A stretch of DNA of 5,519 nucleotides from Proteobacteria bacterium UBA6522 (GTDB taxonomy: Bacteria > Pseudomonadota > Gammaproteobacteria > Steroidobacterales > Rariloculaceae). Location: contig DJLG01000008.1 of the NCBI GenBank assembly GCA_002434915.1, positions 1-5,519 on the forward strand, written 5' to 3'. How positions within the stretch are numbered: the stretch's first letter is position 1; the number at the start of each line of letters is the position of its first letter. Of this stretch, positions 1 through 5,519 are shown in pieces. The position numbers and the translations under genes were made by a program. Below the pieces are notes generated by a model that did not search any database, was not told the origin of the DNA, and saw nothing but the letters and a program-made list of their open reading frames with translations.

Positions 1-776
1 ATGTAGTACCCATCAATGAATTGCCCATTTTCATCAAAGAAAAAACAGCGATCAAAATCTCCATCCCAAGCAATTCCTAAATTAGCCCCAGATTTTTTTA
101 TAAATTCGCTCGTAGAAAAACGATTTTCTTCCAGCATTGGATTGGGTACACCATTTGGAAATGTTCCATCTGGTTCATGGTGGATCTTGATGAATTCAAA
201 AGGCAAATGTTCTTCAAGAAGGTCAATTATTGCACCTGCGCCACCATTACCTGCATTAACTACGATTTTCATAGGAGATAAATCATCGGTCTTGATGTAA
301 GAAAGGAGATGACTAATATAGTCAGAGGTCAGATCGATTTTTTTAATGGTTCCGGAAGTACTTATCTTTGAAAACTTAGCTTTTTCAGCCAAGGCTTTGA
401 TTTCAATTAAACCAGTGTCCTCGCTGATTGGACGACATTGCTCTCTAACAAGTTTCATTCCATTGTAGTTAGGGGGATTATGGCTAGCCGTTATCATGAT
501 TCCCCCATCCATTTTTTTATAGAAGGTTCCAAAGTACACAAGTTCTGTTCCACCTACCCCTAAGTCCAGAACATGCACACCTGAATCAGTTAAACCCTTC
601 GTAATGGCCTGGGTTAGCGTTTCACTTGATAGACGTATATCTCGGCACAGAACTACCTGTTTAGGCTTGATAAATTCGGCATATGCTCGGCTAATACGAT
701 ATGCAATATCGTCATTGAGTTCTTCGGGAACTCGCCCCCTTATATCGTAGGCTTTGAAACAATTGATTTCGGTCAT
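1..776 (-). CDS. manB: Phosphomannomutase/phosphoglucomutase, N-terminal part (cut by left window edge)
   Basis: Reading leftwards from the ATG at 776-774, an open frame of 258 codons runs off the window without a stop. It belongs to the alpha-D-phosphohexomutase family, cytoplasmic enzymes that interconvert hexose 6- and 1-phosphates (mannose, giving GDP-mannose, and/or glucose) for surface polysaccharide. Visible marks are the N-terminal FKAYDIRG (residues 7-14), the phosphoserine loop TASHNP (96-101, active Ser98), YNGMKLVRE (104-112), and the magnesium loop DGDFDR with Asp238, Asp240 and Asp242, followed by FIDGYY. Domain 1 and most of domain 2 are present; the sugar-binding third domain and the C-terminal domain of a protein of usually about 450-460 residues lie outside. 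Without that third domain, mannose and glucose specificity (ManB/CpsG versus AlgC type) cannot be separated. I see no clear Shine-Dalgarno site before the ATG, but the start matches the family's usual N-terminus. It is transcribed divergently from bioA, with no obvious functional link. Confidence 0.93.
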   Translation of the reverse strand, partial: MTEINCFKAYDIRGRVPEELNDDIAYRISRAYAEFIKPKQVVLCRDIRLSSETLTQAITKGLTDSGVHVLDLGVGGTELVYFGTFYKKMDGGIMITASHNPPNYNGMKLVREQCRPISEDTGLIEIKALAEKAKFSKISTSGTIKKIDLTSDYISHLLSYIKTDDLSPMKIVVNAGNGGAGAIIDLLEEHLPFEFIKIHHEPDGTFPNGVPNPMLEENRFSTSEFIKKSGANLGIAWDGDFDRCFFFDENGQFIDGYY

Positions 777-806
777 TTATTGTTGTGCATAGTTATTAAA
801 GCCGCG

Positions 807-812
807 AGTATA
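807..812 (-). promoter_or_regulatory. Possible -10 element for manB
   Basis: On the minus strand this reads TATACT, one mismatch from the sigma-70 consensus TATAAT, about 30 bases before the manB start codon, a sensible distance. No good -35 box stands at 16-18 bases upstream; the best nearby is a weak TTCAAC with a spacer of about 19. The call rests on position and a single hexamer, so it is tentative. Confidence 0.25.
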
Positions 813-826
813 TCCAGAGTCCGTTA

Positions 827-845
827 GTATTGTTGAAAACAATAC
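827..845. promoter_or_regulatory. Inverted repeat upstream of bioA, candidate operator
   Basis: Two perfect 8-base arms, GTATTGTT and AACAATAC, are separated by GAA. The repeat ends 18 bases before the bioA ATG and 9 bases before its ribosome binding site, within the 87-bp divergent region between manB and bioA. A symmetric site here could bind a dimeric repressor acting on bioA, on manB, or on both; as RNA it could form a weak AU-rich hairpin just before the ribosome binding site. It does not match the BirA operator, whose arms are separated by a much longer spacer, nor the alphaproteobacterial BioR site (TTATNNATAA type). The symmetry is seen directly; its function is inference. Confidence 0.4.
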
Positions 846-863
846 ATATCTTTAGAGGTTTTA

Positions 864-2108
864 ATGAATTTGAAGCAGCCTTGGTTACCCTATCGTCAGA
901 TGCAAACGGCCCCTAAATCAATGATGGCGGTGAGAACGGAGGGAGTGCGGATTCATTTGGCAGACGGACGCATACTTATCGATGGTATAGGGTCTTGGTG
1001 GACTGCTTGTCACGGGTACAACCACCCCCATATCAGGCAAGCCGTTCAGAAGCAGTTGGAATCCATGCCTCACATCATGCTTGGTGGGATGGTTCATGAG
1101 CCTGTTGTACGGCTTACAGATCGTTTGGCTAGGCTACTTCCAGGCGAACTAAATCATGTCTTTTACTCGGAATCAGGCTCGGTTTCTATCGAAATAGCCA
1201 TGAAAATGGCATTGCAATATTGGATAAATAGAGGGGTTAATGGACGCACTCGATTTCTAAGTTTCCGAGATGGTTACCATGGCGATACTTTTGCGGCAAT
1301 GTCTATTTGTGATCCTGTAGATGGAATGCATCGACTTTTTAAAGATGTTTTAGCTGATCAGATTATTATAGATTTGCCGCGTGATAGTCAGTCATTACAT
1401 AATTTTGAAGAAAAAATTTCTGCGCATGCGGATGAGTTAGCTGGTGTCATATTAGAGCCTTTGGTACAGGCTGCTGCAGGGATGAAATTTCATGAACCAG
1501 AAGTCTTATCCGCTATTTCCAGTATTGTGCATCGATATGATTTGCTTTTAATTTTAGATGAAATTGCGACTGGCTTTGGCCGTACTGGAACTTTATTTGC
1601 CTGTGAGCAAGCTGCTATTGAGCCGGATATTGTTACCCTTTCTAAGGCGCTTACTGGTGGCACCATGCCCTTAGCTGCAACCGTAGCTACTGGAAATATT
1701 TATGAAGCATTTCTCTCGGATGAATATGAAAAAGCGCTTATGCATGGTCCAACGTTTTGTGGTAACCCCTTAGCTTGTGCAGCAGCCAATGCTTCACTGG
1801 ACCTATTTGAAACTGAACCACGTCTAGCCCAAGTAACAATGATGGAATCTCAGCTTGAAGCCGGTTTGTCTGTTTGTAGAGACTATTCTGTAGTTGCTGA
1901 CGTTCGAGTAAAAGGGGCTATTGGAGTAGTCCAGCTTTTGCATCGTCCAGATATAAACCATCTACGGGAACAATTCATTTCACAGGGGGTTTGGGTTCGA
2001 CCATTTGGGGATGTGATTTATCTTATGCCCGCGCTTAATATTAATTCGGACGATTTACAGCAATTAATTGATGCTGTTATTCATGTTGTAAAAGCTACTT
2101 CTAGTTAG
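864..2108 (+). CDS. bioA: Adenosylmethionine-8-amino-7-oxononanoate aminotransferase (DAPA synthase)
   Basis: The 414-residue product is a class III (fold type I) pyridoxal-phosphate aminotransferase. BioA converts 8-amino-7-oxononanoate to 7,8-diaminononanoate, the antepenultimate step of biotin synthesis, in the known enzymes using S-adenosylmethionine as amino donor; it acts as a cytoplasmic homodimer. BioA-specific marks are PWLPYRQM near the N-terminus (6-13), SWWTACHGYNHPHI (44-57, the tryptophan pair characteristic of BioA rather than other class III enzymes), YHGD (138-141), the cofactor aspartate in LDEIATGFGRTG (Asp232), the Schiff-base lysine in LSKALTGG (Lys261), HGPTFCGNPLACAAA (294-308) and VRPFGDVIYLMP (378-389). 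Length is normal and the frame is intact. The ATG follows an AGAGG ribosome binding site (854-858) by five bases and fits the family's N-terminus. No other biotin gene is in view, so it is either a lone bioA or separated from a bio cluster. It converges on ilvB, with 18 bp between stop codons. Confidence 0.96.
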   Translation: MNLKQPWLPYRQMQTAPKSMMAVRTEGVRIHLADGRILIDGIGSWWTACHGYNHPHIRQAVQKQLESMPHIMLGGMVHEPVVRLTDRLARLLPGELNHVFYSESGSVSIEIAMKMALQYWINRGVNGRTRFLSFRDGYHGDTFAAMSICDPVDGMHRLFKDVLADQIIIDLPRDSQSLHNFEEKISAHADELAGVILEPLVQAAAGMKFHEPEVLSAISSIVHRYDLLLILDEIATGFGRTGTLFACEQAAIEPDIVTLSKALTGGTMPLAATVATGNIYEAFLSDEYEKALMHGPTFCGNPLACAAANASLDLFETEPRLAQVTMMESQLEAGLSVCRDYSVVADVRVKGAIGVVQLLHRPDINHLREQFISQGVWVRPFGDVIYLMPALNINSDDLQQLIDAVIHVVKATSS

Positions 2109-2126
2109 CGGTAAAGAAGAGGGTTT

Positions 2127-3977
2127 TTAGAATAGCTCTGACGCATTAGGTTCTTCTTTAATGGTCCCATCATAGCGGTTCGGTATGAAATCCCCTGTAA
2201 GCATGGCCTGATATGACATTCCGGGTGGAACCATCGGATATACGCCCGCTTCAGGGTCAATTATTACTTCAAGAAATGCAGGACCTTTATAAGCTATGAA
2301 CTCTTTGAGAACTTTAGGTGCATCCTGCTTTTGATTAAGTCTTTCAGCATACTTAAAACCATCTGCTCGGGCAGCCTCTACGAAGTCTTTCTTTCGCAAT
2401 GATTTATCACTTGCGGAAAGCCTACCTTTAAAGAATAGTCGCTGCCACTGCATTACCATGCCATCGCCATAGTTATTTAATACAAGCACCTTAATGGGGA
2501 GTTCATAGGTTGTGACGGTTTCTAATTCGCCAAGATTCATACGAATACTGGCATCACCATCGACATCAATAACTAGTTTATCTGGTTGACCGAATTGTGC
2601 TCCTATAGCGGCAGGCAAGCCAAATCCCATGGTTCCCATACTGCCTGATGTCATCCATAACCTAGGCTCACAAAAATCAAAATATTGTGCAGCCCACATT
2701 TGATGTTGCCCCACACCGGTTGAAATAATGGCGTTTCCTTGGGTAATTTTATTGATTGTTTCAATAATGTAGTTGGGCTGAATAAGCTCGCTATCCCGAT
2801 CATAATTTAGCGCATAGGTCTGCTTTAAATCTTGAATATCGTTATGCCATGTTTCAAGGTTTTTAGTGAATTTTTGCCGTTTACCATAATTTGTAAGCTC
2901 GTCCAGAGCAGGGGCCATTAGTCCTACATAGTTCCAATCGGCAGTTTTAACCTTGTTAATCTCTGATGGGTCAATATCGAAATGTAAGATGTGCTTCGCA
3001 CTACCTGCAAATTTTGGAGGGTCGCCGGCCACACGATCATCGAAACGTCCACCAAAGGCAATCAATAGATCGCAATCATCCACAGCATAATTTGCATATG
3101 CTGCACCATGCATGCCTAACATATGCAAAGCCAGAGGATGTGTAGTGTCGAAACTACCAAGACCCATAAGTGTTGTGACTACTGGGATTTTGAAGGCAAG
3201 GGAAAACGCTCGCATAGCATCTGATGCTTCCGCATTGATTACTCCTCCTCCAGCGTAGATCAGTGGACGTTCGCTTTTAGCTAGAAAAGAGAAAAACTCC
3301 TTACACTTTTCTTCGGTCATTATGTTATTACGGGTAGCTTGAATTCGATGGTTATATCCTGGAATTGAGAGGAGCCCCTCTCCGAGATAAGAGCCTTCCC
3401 AGTTTTGAACATCTTTTGGAATATCTATAACCACGGGCCCTGGGCGTCCAGACTGGGCAATTTCCATGGCTGAACGCATAGTCATTTCTAGTCTTGTCGG
3501 GTCTGTGACCAGGAAAACATGTTTTGCGACGGAACCCATAATGCCGCTGACAGGAGCTTCCTGAAATGCATCAGTACCGATGGAGGAAGTGGCAACCTGA
3601 CCACACACTACAACAATAGGAATGGAATCTGCCATGCAATCACGAACTGGTGTTACACAATTTGTGGCGCCTGGACCAGATGTCACTATGACAGCGCCAA
3701 CTTTGCCTGTTGCGCGCGCATAGCCGGAGGCCATAAAGCATGCGCCCTGTTCGTTAGCTGGAACAATCAAGGATATTGCATCTTTACCCTCAGGCGCGTT
3801 TTCTTCGTTATATCTGAAAACGGCATCGAATGTTGGAAGTATAGCGCCCCCGCTATATCCAAAAACTGTGTCTACGCCTTGATCAGCAAGGACCTGCACG
3901 ACCATTTCTGCACCATTCATCTTGGTGCCGGATAGTGGATGCGGCTGATTTAGTTGGCTTTCGGGCTGAGTAATCAT
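2127..3977 (-). CDS. ilvB: Acetolactate synthase (acetohydroxyacid synthase) large catalytic subunit, divergent type
   Basis: The 616-residue product is a thiamine-diphosphate, FAD-dependent enzyme that condenses two pyruvates to 2-acetolactate, or pyruvate with 2-oxobutyrate, opening valine, leucine and isoleucine synthesis. The N-terminal thiamine-pyrimidine domain (about 20-190) carries the catalytic Glu76, SGPGATN (100-106) and GRPGPVVIDIPKDV (177-190); the central domain (about 215-355) carries RFDDRVAGDPP (311-321), typical of FAD-binding acetolactate synthases; the thiamine-pyrophosphate domain (about 400-575) carries GQHQMWAAQ (423-431), GTMGFGLPAAIGA (448-460), GDAS (474-477) and NN (501-502). 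Oddities are NEQGA where most relatives have HEQGA, YSGGAI (41-46) rather than YPGGA, about ten extra residues near 56-66, and a C-terminal tail ending EEPNASELF, making it longer than the about 570-residue enterobacterial IlvI. The ATG at 3977 gives 19 residues ahead of the conserved MNGAEMVV; Met20 (codon 3920-3918) is an alternative start and neither has a strong ribosome site. Its presumed partner ilvH is divergent, not downstream. ilvI is an equally valid name. Confidence 0.94.
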   Translation of the reverse strand: MITQPESQLNQPHPLSGTKMNGAEMVVQVLADQGVDTVFGYSGGAILPTFDAVFRYNEENAPEGKDAISLIVPANEQGACFMASGYARATGKVGAVIVTSGPGATNCVTPVRDCMADSIPIVVVCGQVATSSIGTDAFQEAPVSGIMGSVAKHVFLVTDPTRLEMTMRSAMEIAQSGRPGPVVIDIPKDVQNWEGSYLGEGLLSIPGYNHRIQATRNNIMTEEKCKEFFSFLAKSERPLIYAGGGVINAEASDAMRAFSLAFKIPVVTTLMGLGSFDTTHPLALHMLGMHGAAYANYAVDDCDLLIAFGGRFDDRVAGDPPKFAGSAKHILHFDIDPSEINKVKTADWNYVGLMAPALDELTNYGKRQKFTKNLETWHNDIQDLKQTYALNYDRDSELIQPNYIIETINKITQGNAIISTGVGQHQMWAAQYFDFCEPRLWMTSGSMGTMGFGLPAAIGAQFGQPDKLVIDVDGDASIRMNLGELETVTTYELPIKVLVLNNYGDGMVMQWQRLFFKGRLSASDKSLRKKDFVEAARADGFKYAERLNQKQDAPKVLKEFIAYKGPAFLEVIIDPEAGVYPMVPPGMSYQAMLTGDFIPNRYDGTIKEEPNASELF

Positions 3978-4102
3978 AATTTAGATATTCCAGTTACCGC
4001 CCCGAGTGTTTATTAAAAGTTTTTGCATTGCAATAGCTGTGGTTCTACGCCAACATTCCCACATAAATACCTGGGCCGTACTATAGAAAATGGACGTACA
4101 CA
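3978..4102. promoter_or_regulatory. Divergent control region between ilvB and ilvH
   Basis: These 125 bases must hold the start signals for ilvB (leftwards) and for ilvH-proB (rightwards). On the minus strand TTTAAT (4012-4017) is one mismatch from a -10 box and lies about 35 bases before the ilvB ATG, but I find no good -35 box at the right distance. On the plus strand TATAGA (4082-4087) and CATAAA (4062-4067) are weak -10 candidates for ilvH. A palindrome at 4023-4033 sits in the middle. The region is too short and lacks the paired GC-rich hairpins and runs of branched-chain codons of a classic ilv attenuator. That it is a promoter region follows from gene orientation; the individual boxes are uncertain. 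Confidence 0.55.
4023..4033. promoter_or_regulatory. Palindrome TTGCA-T-TGCAA, candidate operator shared by ilvB and ilvH
   Basis: Two perfect 5-base arms flank a single T, and an 8-base palindrome ATTGCAAT (4027-4034) is nested within the right part. It lies about 46 bases upstream of the ilvB start and about 70 upstream of ilvH, next to the possible ilvB -10 box. A dimeric regulator, for example of the Lrp/AsnC or LysR kind that often controls amino-acid genes, could act on both genes here. It does not spell the enterobacterial Lrp consensus, so the regulator is unknown. In AT-rich DNA an 11-base palindrome can also occur by chance. Confidence 0.3.
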
Positions 4103-4600
4103 GTGCGACATATTATTTCAATACTTTTGCAGAATGAAGCCGGCGCTTTGGCGCGGGTAGCTAATTTGTTTTCATCACGTGGCTACAACATTGAGAGCCT
4201 GAGTGTTGCGCCAACACATGATGAGACTGTGTCTCGGTTGACTTTGGTTACTACAGGGTCGGATGAGGTCATAGATCAAATAACTAAGCAGTTAGCAAAA
4301 CTTGTGGACGTGGTAAATATTATAAATATGACCAAGGGCGATCATATTGAGCGCGAATTAGTTCTATTTAAGCTTCAAATAGACCCTGATGATAAAGATG
4401 AGCTTATGAACTTAGTAAGCAAGTTTGGGAGCCGCATATTGGATGACCATGCAGGATACTTTACTGTTGAGTTGCTTGGCGGTAGTGGAGATATAGACCA
4501 GTTCGTTTCAGAACTTCCAGCAAGAGTTGAAATACTTACAGTTGTTCGTAGTGGCGCTATGGCGGTAGCCCGTGGTGCTCCATTACTTACACCTGACTAG
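4103..4600 (+). CDS. ilvH: Acetolactate synthase small regulatory subunit
   Basis: The 165-residue product is the regulatory partner of acetolactate synthase: it raises activity of the large subunit and mediates valine feedback inhibition. An N-terminal ACT domain (about 2-78) begins RHIISILLQNEAGALARV and contains SRGYNIESLSVAPT (25-38); a C-terminal domain (about 84-158) contains HIERELVLFKL and ends with VEILTVVRSGAMAVARG. Residues known in E. coli IlvH to shape the valine site or give valine resistance when altered, Asn11, Gly14, Asn29 and Ala36, are all kept; position 17 is Ala instead of Ser. Valine sensitivity is therefore expected, though not shown. The start is GTG: it matches the family's N-terminus exactly, there is an in-frame stop at 4064-4066, and no ATG lies between. 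Its ribosome site is weak (GGA at 4092-4094). Unlike the usual ilvIH order it is divergent from the large subunit gene, and it is followed after 23 bases by proB on the same strand. The sequence reads more like beta/gammaproteobacterial IlvH than the alphaproteobacterial form. Confidence 0.95.
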   Translation: MRHIISILLQNEAGALARVANLFSSRGYNIESLSVAPTHDETVSRLTLVTTGSDEVIDQITKQLAKLVDVVNIINMTKGDHIERELVLFKLQIDPDDKDELMNLVSKFGSRILDDHAGYFTVELLGGSGDIDQFVSELPARVEILTVVRSGAMAVARGAPLLTPD

Positions 4601-4612
4601 ACGTGATCTTCC

Positions 4613-4616
4613 GAGG
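4613..4616 (+). promoter_or_regulatory. Ribosome binding site fixing the GTG start of proB
   Basis: GAGG lies seven bases before the GTG at 4624, an ideal Shine-Dalgarno spacing, in the 23-base gap after ilvH. With an in-frame TAA at 4618-4620, this selects GTG 4624 over the in-frame ATG at 4657, which would lose 11 residues and has no comparable site. Confidence 0.7.
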
Positions 4617-4623
4617 ATAAATA

Positions 4624-5519
4624 GTGAATTTCTCTACGGTTAACTCTGAACGTCTTATGCAGGCAAGACGGGTCGTACTCAAGATTGGATCGGCTTTATT
4701 TGTAGATCAGGAGCTGGGTGTCTTAAGGCATCAATGGCTTGAGTCTCTGTGTGCTGATATTGTCGATATGCGTGAGGCAGGCAAGGAAATAATTATTGTT
4801 TCCTCTGGGGCGATAGCTTTAGGAGCCAGACAACTAGGTATTGACCCAAACCATGCTCGATTAGAGGACAGTCAGGCCTCTGCTGCAGTAGGTCAGATTC
4901 AGCTAGCTCATGCATATCAGGAAGTGCTTGGCGCCCATGGAATTTCTGCAGCCCAGATTCTTCTTACTTTAGATGATAGTGAGAATCGGAGAAGATATTT
5001 GAATGCATCGAATACCCTTCTTACGTTATTACAGAATGGTGCAGTGCCAGTGGTGAATGAGAATGACACTGTTGCAACTCAGGAGATTCGTTATGGGGAT
5101 AATGATCGTCTCGCAGCTCGGGTTGCTCAGATGATAAGTGCAGATTGTTTGATTTTACTCTCGGATATTGATGGTCTTTATACGGCTGATCCGAGCATTG
5201 ACAATAATAGTAATCATATTACTGAAGTAACTGAGCTTAGTGATGAGCATTGGGAAATGGCGGGGGGTCCAAGGTCAAGCCATGCATCTGGCGGTATGCG
5301 CACTAAAATCGATGCAGCTCGGATTGCTATGGGAGCAGGGTGCCGTATGTTGATCACCTCTGGACGTGTGGAACGCCCGATACAAGCGCTTCGGAATGGA
5401 GCTAGGGGTACGTGGTTTTTGCCAAGTTCCAATCCGCAAACGTCTCGAAAGCAATGGATTGCTGGAACGCTCAAGCCCAGAGGCATTATTACTGTTGATG
5501 ATGGCGCCAAGGCTGCACT
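4624..5519 (+). CDS. proB: Glutamate 5-kinase, N-terminal part (cut by right window edge)
   Basis: From GTG 4624 an open frame of 298 codons runs to the window end. ProB phosphorylates the gamma-carboxyl of glutamate with ATP, the first and usually proline-inhibited step of proline synthesis, in the cytoplasm. The amino-acid-kinase domain (about 16-265) shows VVLKIGSALF (17-26), VSSGAIALG (59-67), LEDSQASAAVGQIQLA (80-95), VVNENDTV (143-150), YGDNDRLAARVA (157-168), LLSDIDGLYTADP (178-190) and GGMRTKIDAARIA (223-235, with the conserved phosphate-contacting Lys228). From about 276 (KQWIAGTLKPRG) it enters the linker and start of the C-terminal PUA domain; some 70-80 residues of a usual 365-380 lie outside the window. 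The frame is intact with no missing core residue. LEDSQ before the AAVGQ motif is, as I recall, characteristic of alphaproteobacterial ProB, where gammaproteobacteria have a different word. It follows ilvH by 23 bases on the same strand, suggesting co-transcription of branched-chain regulation and proline synthesis genes. Confidence 0.95.
   Translation, partial: MNFSTVNSERLMQARRVVLKIGSALFVDQELGVLRHQWLESLCADIVDMREAGKEIIIVSSGAIALGARQLGIDPNHARLEDSQASAAVGQIQLAHAYQEVLGAHGISAAQILLTLDDSENRRRYLNASNTLLTLLQNGAVPVVNENDTVATQEIRYGDNDRLAARVAQMISADCLILLSDIDGLYTADPSIDNNSNHITEVTELSDEHWEMAGGPRSSHASGGMRTKIDAARIAMGAGCRMLITSGRVERPIQALRNGARGTWFLPSSNPQTSRKQWIAGTLKPRGIITVDDGAKAA

Noticed and set aside
16..300. 94-codon open frame on the plus strand
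   Set aside because: It lies opposite the manB coding sequence, whose protein carries strong family motifs over the same bases; the plus-strand translation is low-complexity and resembles nothing.
777..863. BioR or BirA operator in front of bioA
   Set aside because: No TTATNNATAA-type site is present, and the inverted repeat at 827-845 has a 3-base centre instead of the long spacer of BirA operators.
2094..2136. Possible bidirectional terminator between the convergent bioA and ilvB ends
   Set aside because: GCTA-C-TTCTA can pair with TAGAA-TAGC, but the stem is AU-rich with a bulge, the loop is about 24 bases and no T-run follows on either strand, so it is not a convincing intrinsic terminator.
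3519..3935. 138-codon open frame on the plus strand, antisense to ilvB
   Set aside because: It overlaps the highly conserved N-terminal domain of ilvB, is rich in Cys and His in an unpatterned way and has no recognisable domain, as expected of a shadow frame.
4077..4099. Repeated CGTAC at 4077-4081 and 4095-4099 before ilvH
   Set aside because: Five-base repeats this close are expected by chance, and GTAC is self-complementary, so the apparent inverted repeat adds no information.
4090..4137. Short ATG frame of 15 codons overlapping the ilvH start, considered as a leader peptide
   Set aside because: It has no run of valine, leucine or isoleucine codons, no following terminator or antiterminator hairpins, and no ribosome binding site; it overlaps the ilvH start rather than preceding it.
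5214..5510. 98-codon open frame on the minus strand, antisense to proB
   Set aside because: It is opposite the conserved kinase and PUA-linker part of proB and shows no family resemblance.

Overview
The window is a compact stretch of bacterial chromosome carrying five recognisable biosynthetic genes, two of them cut by the window edges. I see no tRNA or rRNA, mobile element, CRISPR array, phage gene or toxin module. Base composition is moderately AT-rich throughout and looks alike in all five genes. The protein families point to a proteobacterium. By recollection of family sequences, BioA (the SWWTACHGYNHPHI region) and ProB (the LEDSQASAAVGQI region) look alphaproteobacterial, whereas the IlvH text looks more beta/gammaproteobacterial and ManB resembles the enterobacterial CpsG/RfbK type. 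I therefore do not name a genus.

Layout from left to right: (1) 1-776, minus strand, N-terminal 258 residues of a phosphomannomutase/phosphoglucomutase (manB/algC family), with its 3' end beyond the left edge. (2) 777-863, a short divergent promoter region with an 8-bp inverted repeat just before the next gene. (3) 864-2108, plus strand, bioA, the aminotransferase of biotin synthesis, standing without other bio genes. (4) 2127-3977, minus strand, a divergent acetolactate synthase large subunit (ilvB/ilvI), whose 3' end converges on bioA with 18 bp between them. (5) 3978-4102, a second divergent control region with a TTGCA-T-TGCAA palindrome. (6) 4103-4600, plus strand, ilvH, the valine-binding regulatory subunit of acetolactate synthase, starting at GTG. 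(7) 4624 to the right edge, plus strand, proB (glutamate 5-kinase), also starting at GTG after a good Shine-Dalgarno site and probably co-transcribed with ilvH.

IlvB and IlvH should together form acetohydroxyacid synthase, the first common enzyme of valine, leucine and isoleucine synthesis. The unusual point is that these two subunit genes, normally adjacent in one operon, are here divergent from a shared 125-bp region, and the large subunit is itself an atypical version (Asn-Glu-Gln in place of His-Glu-Gln at the catalytic glutamate, a longer N-terminal region and an extended C-terminal tail). BioA and ProB serve biotin and proline synthesis, and ManB supplies phosphosugars for surface polysaccharide. 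I found no convincing new biological system; the most useful leads are the split acetolactate synthase locus, its palindrome, and the palindrome in front of bioA.
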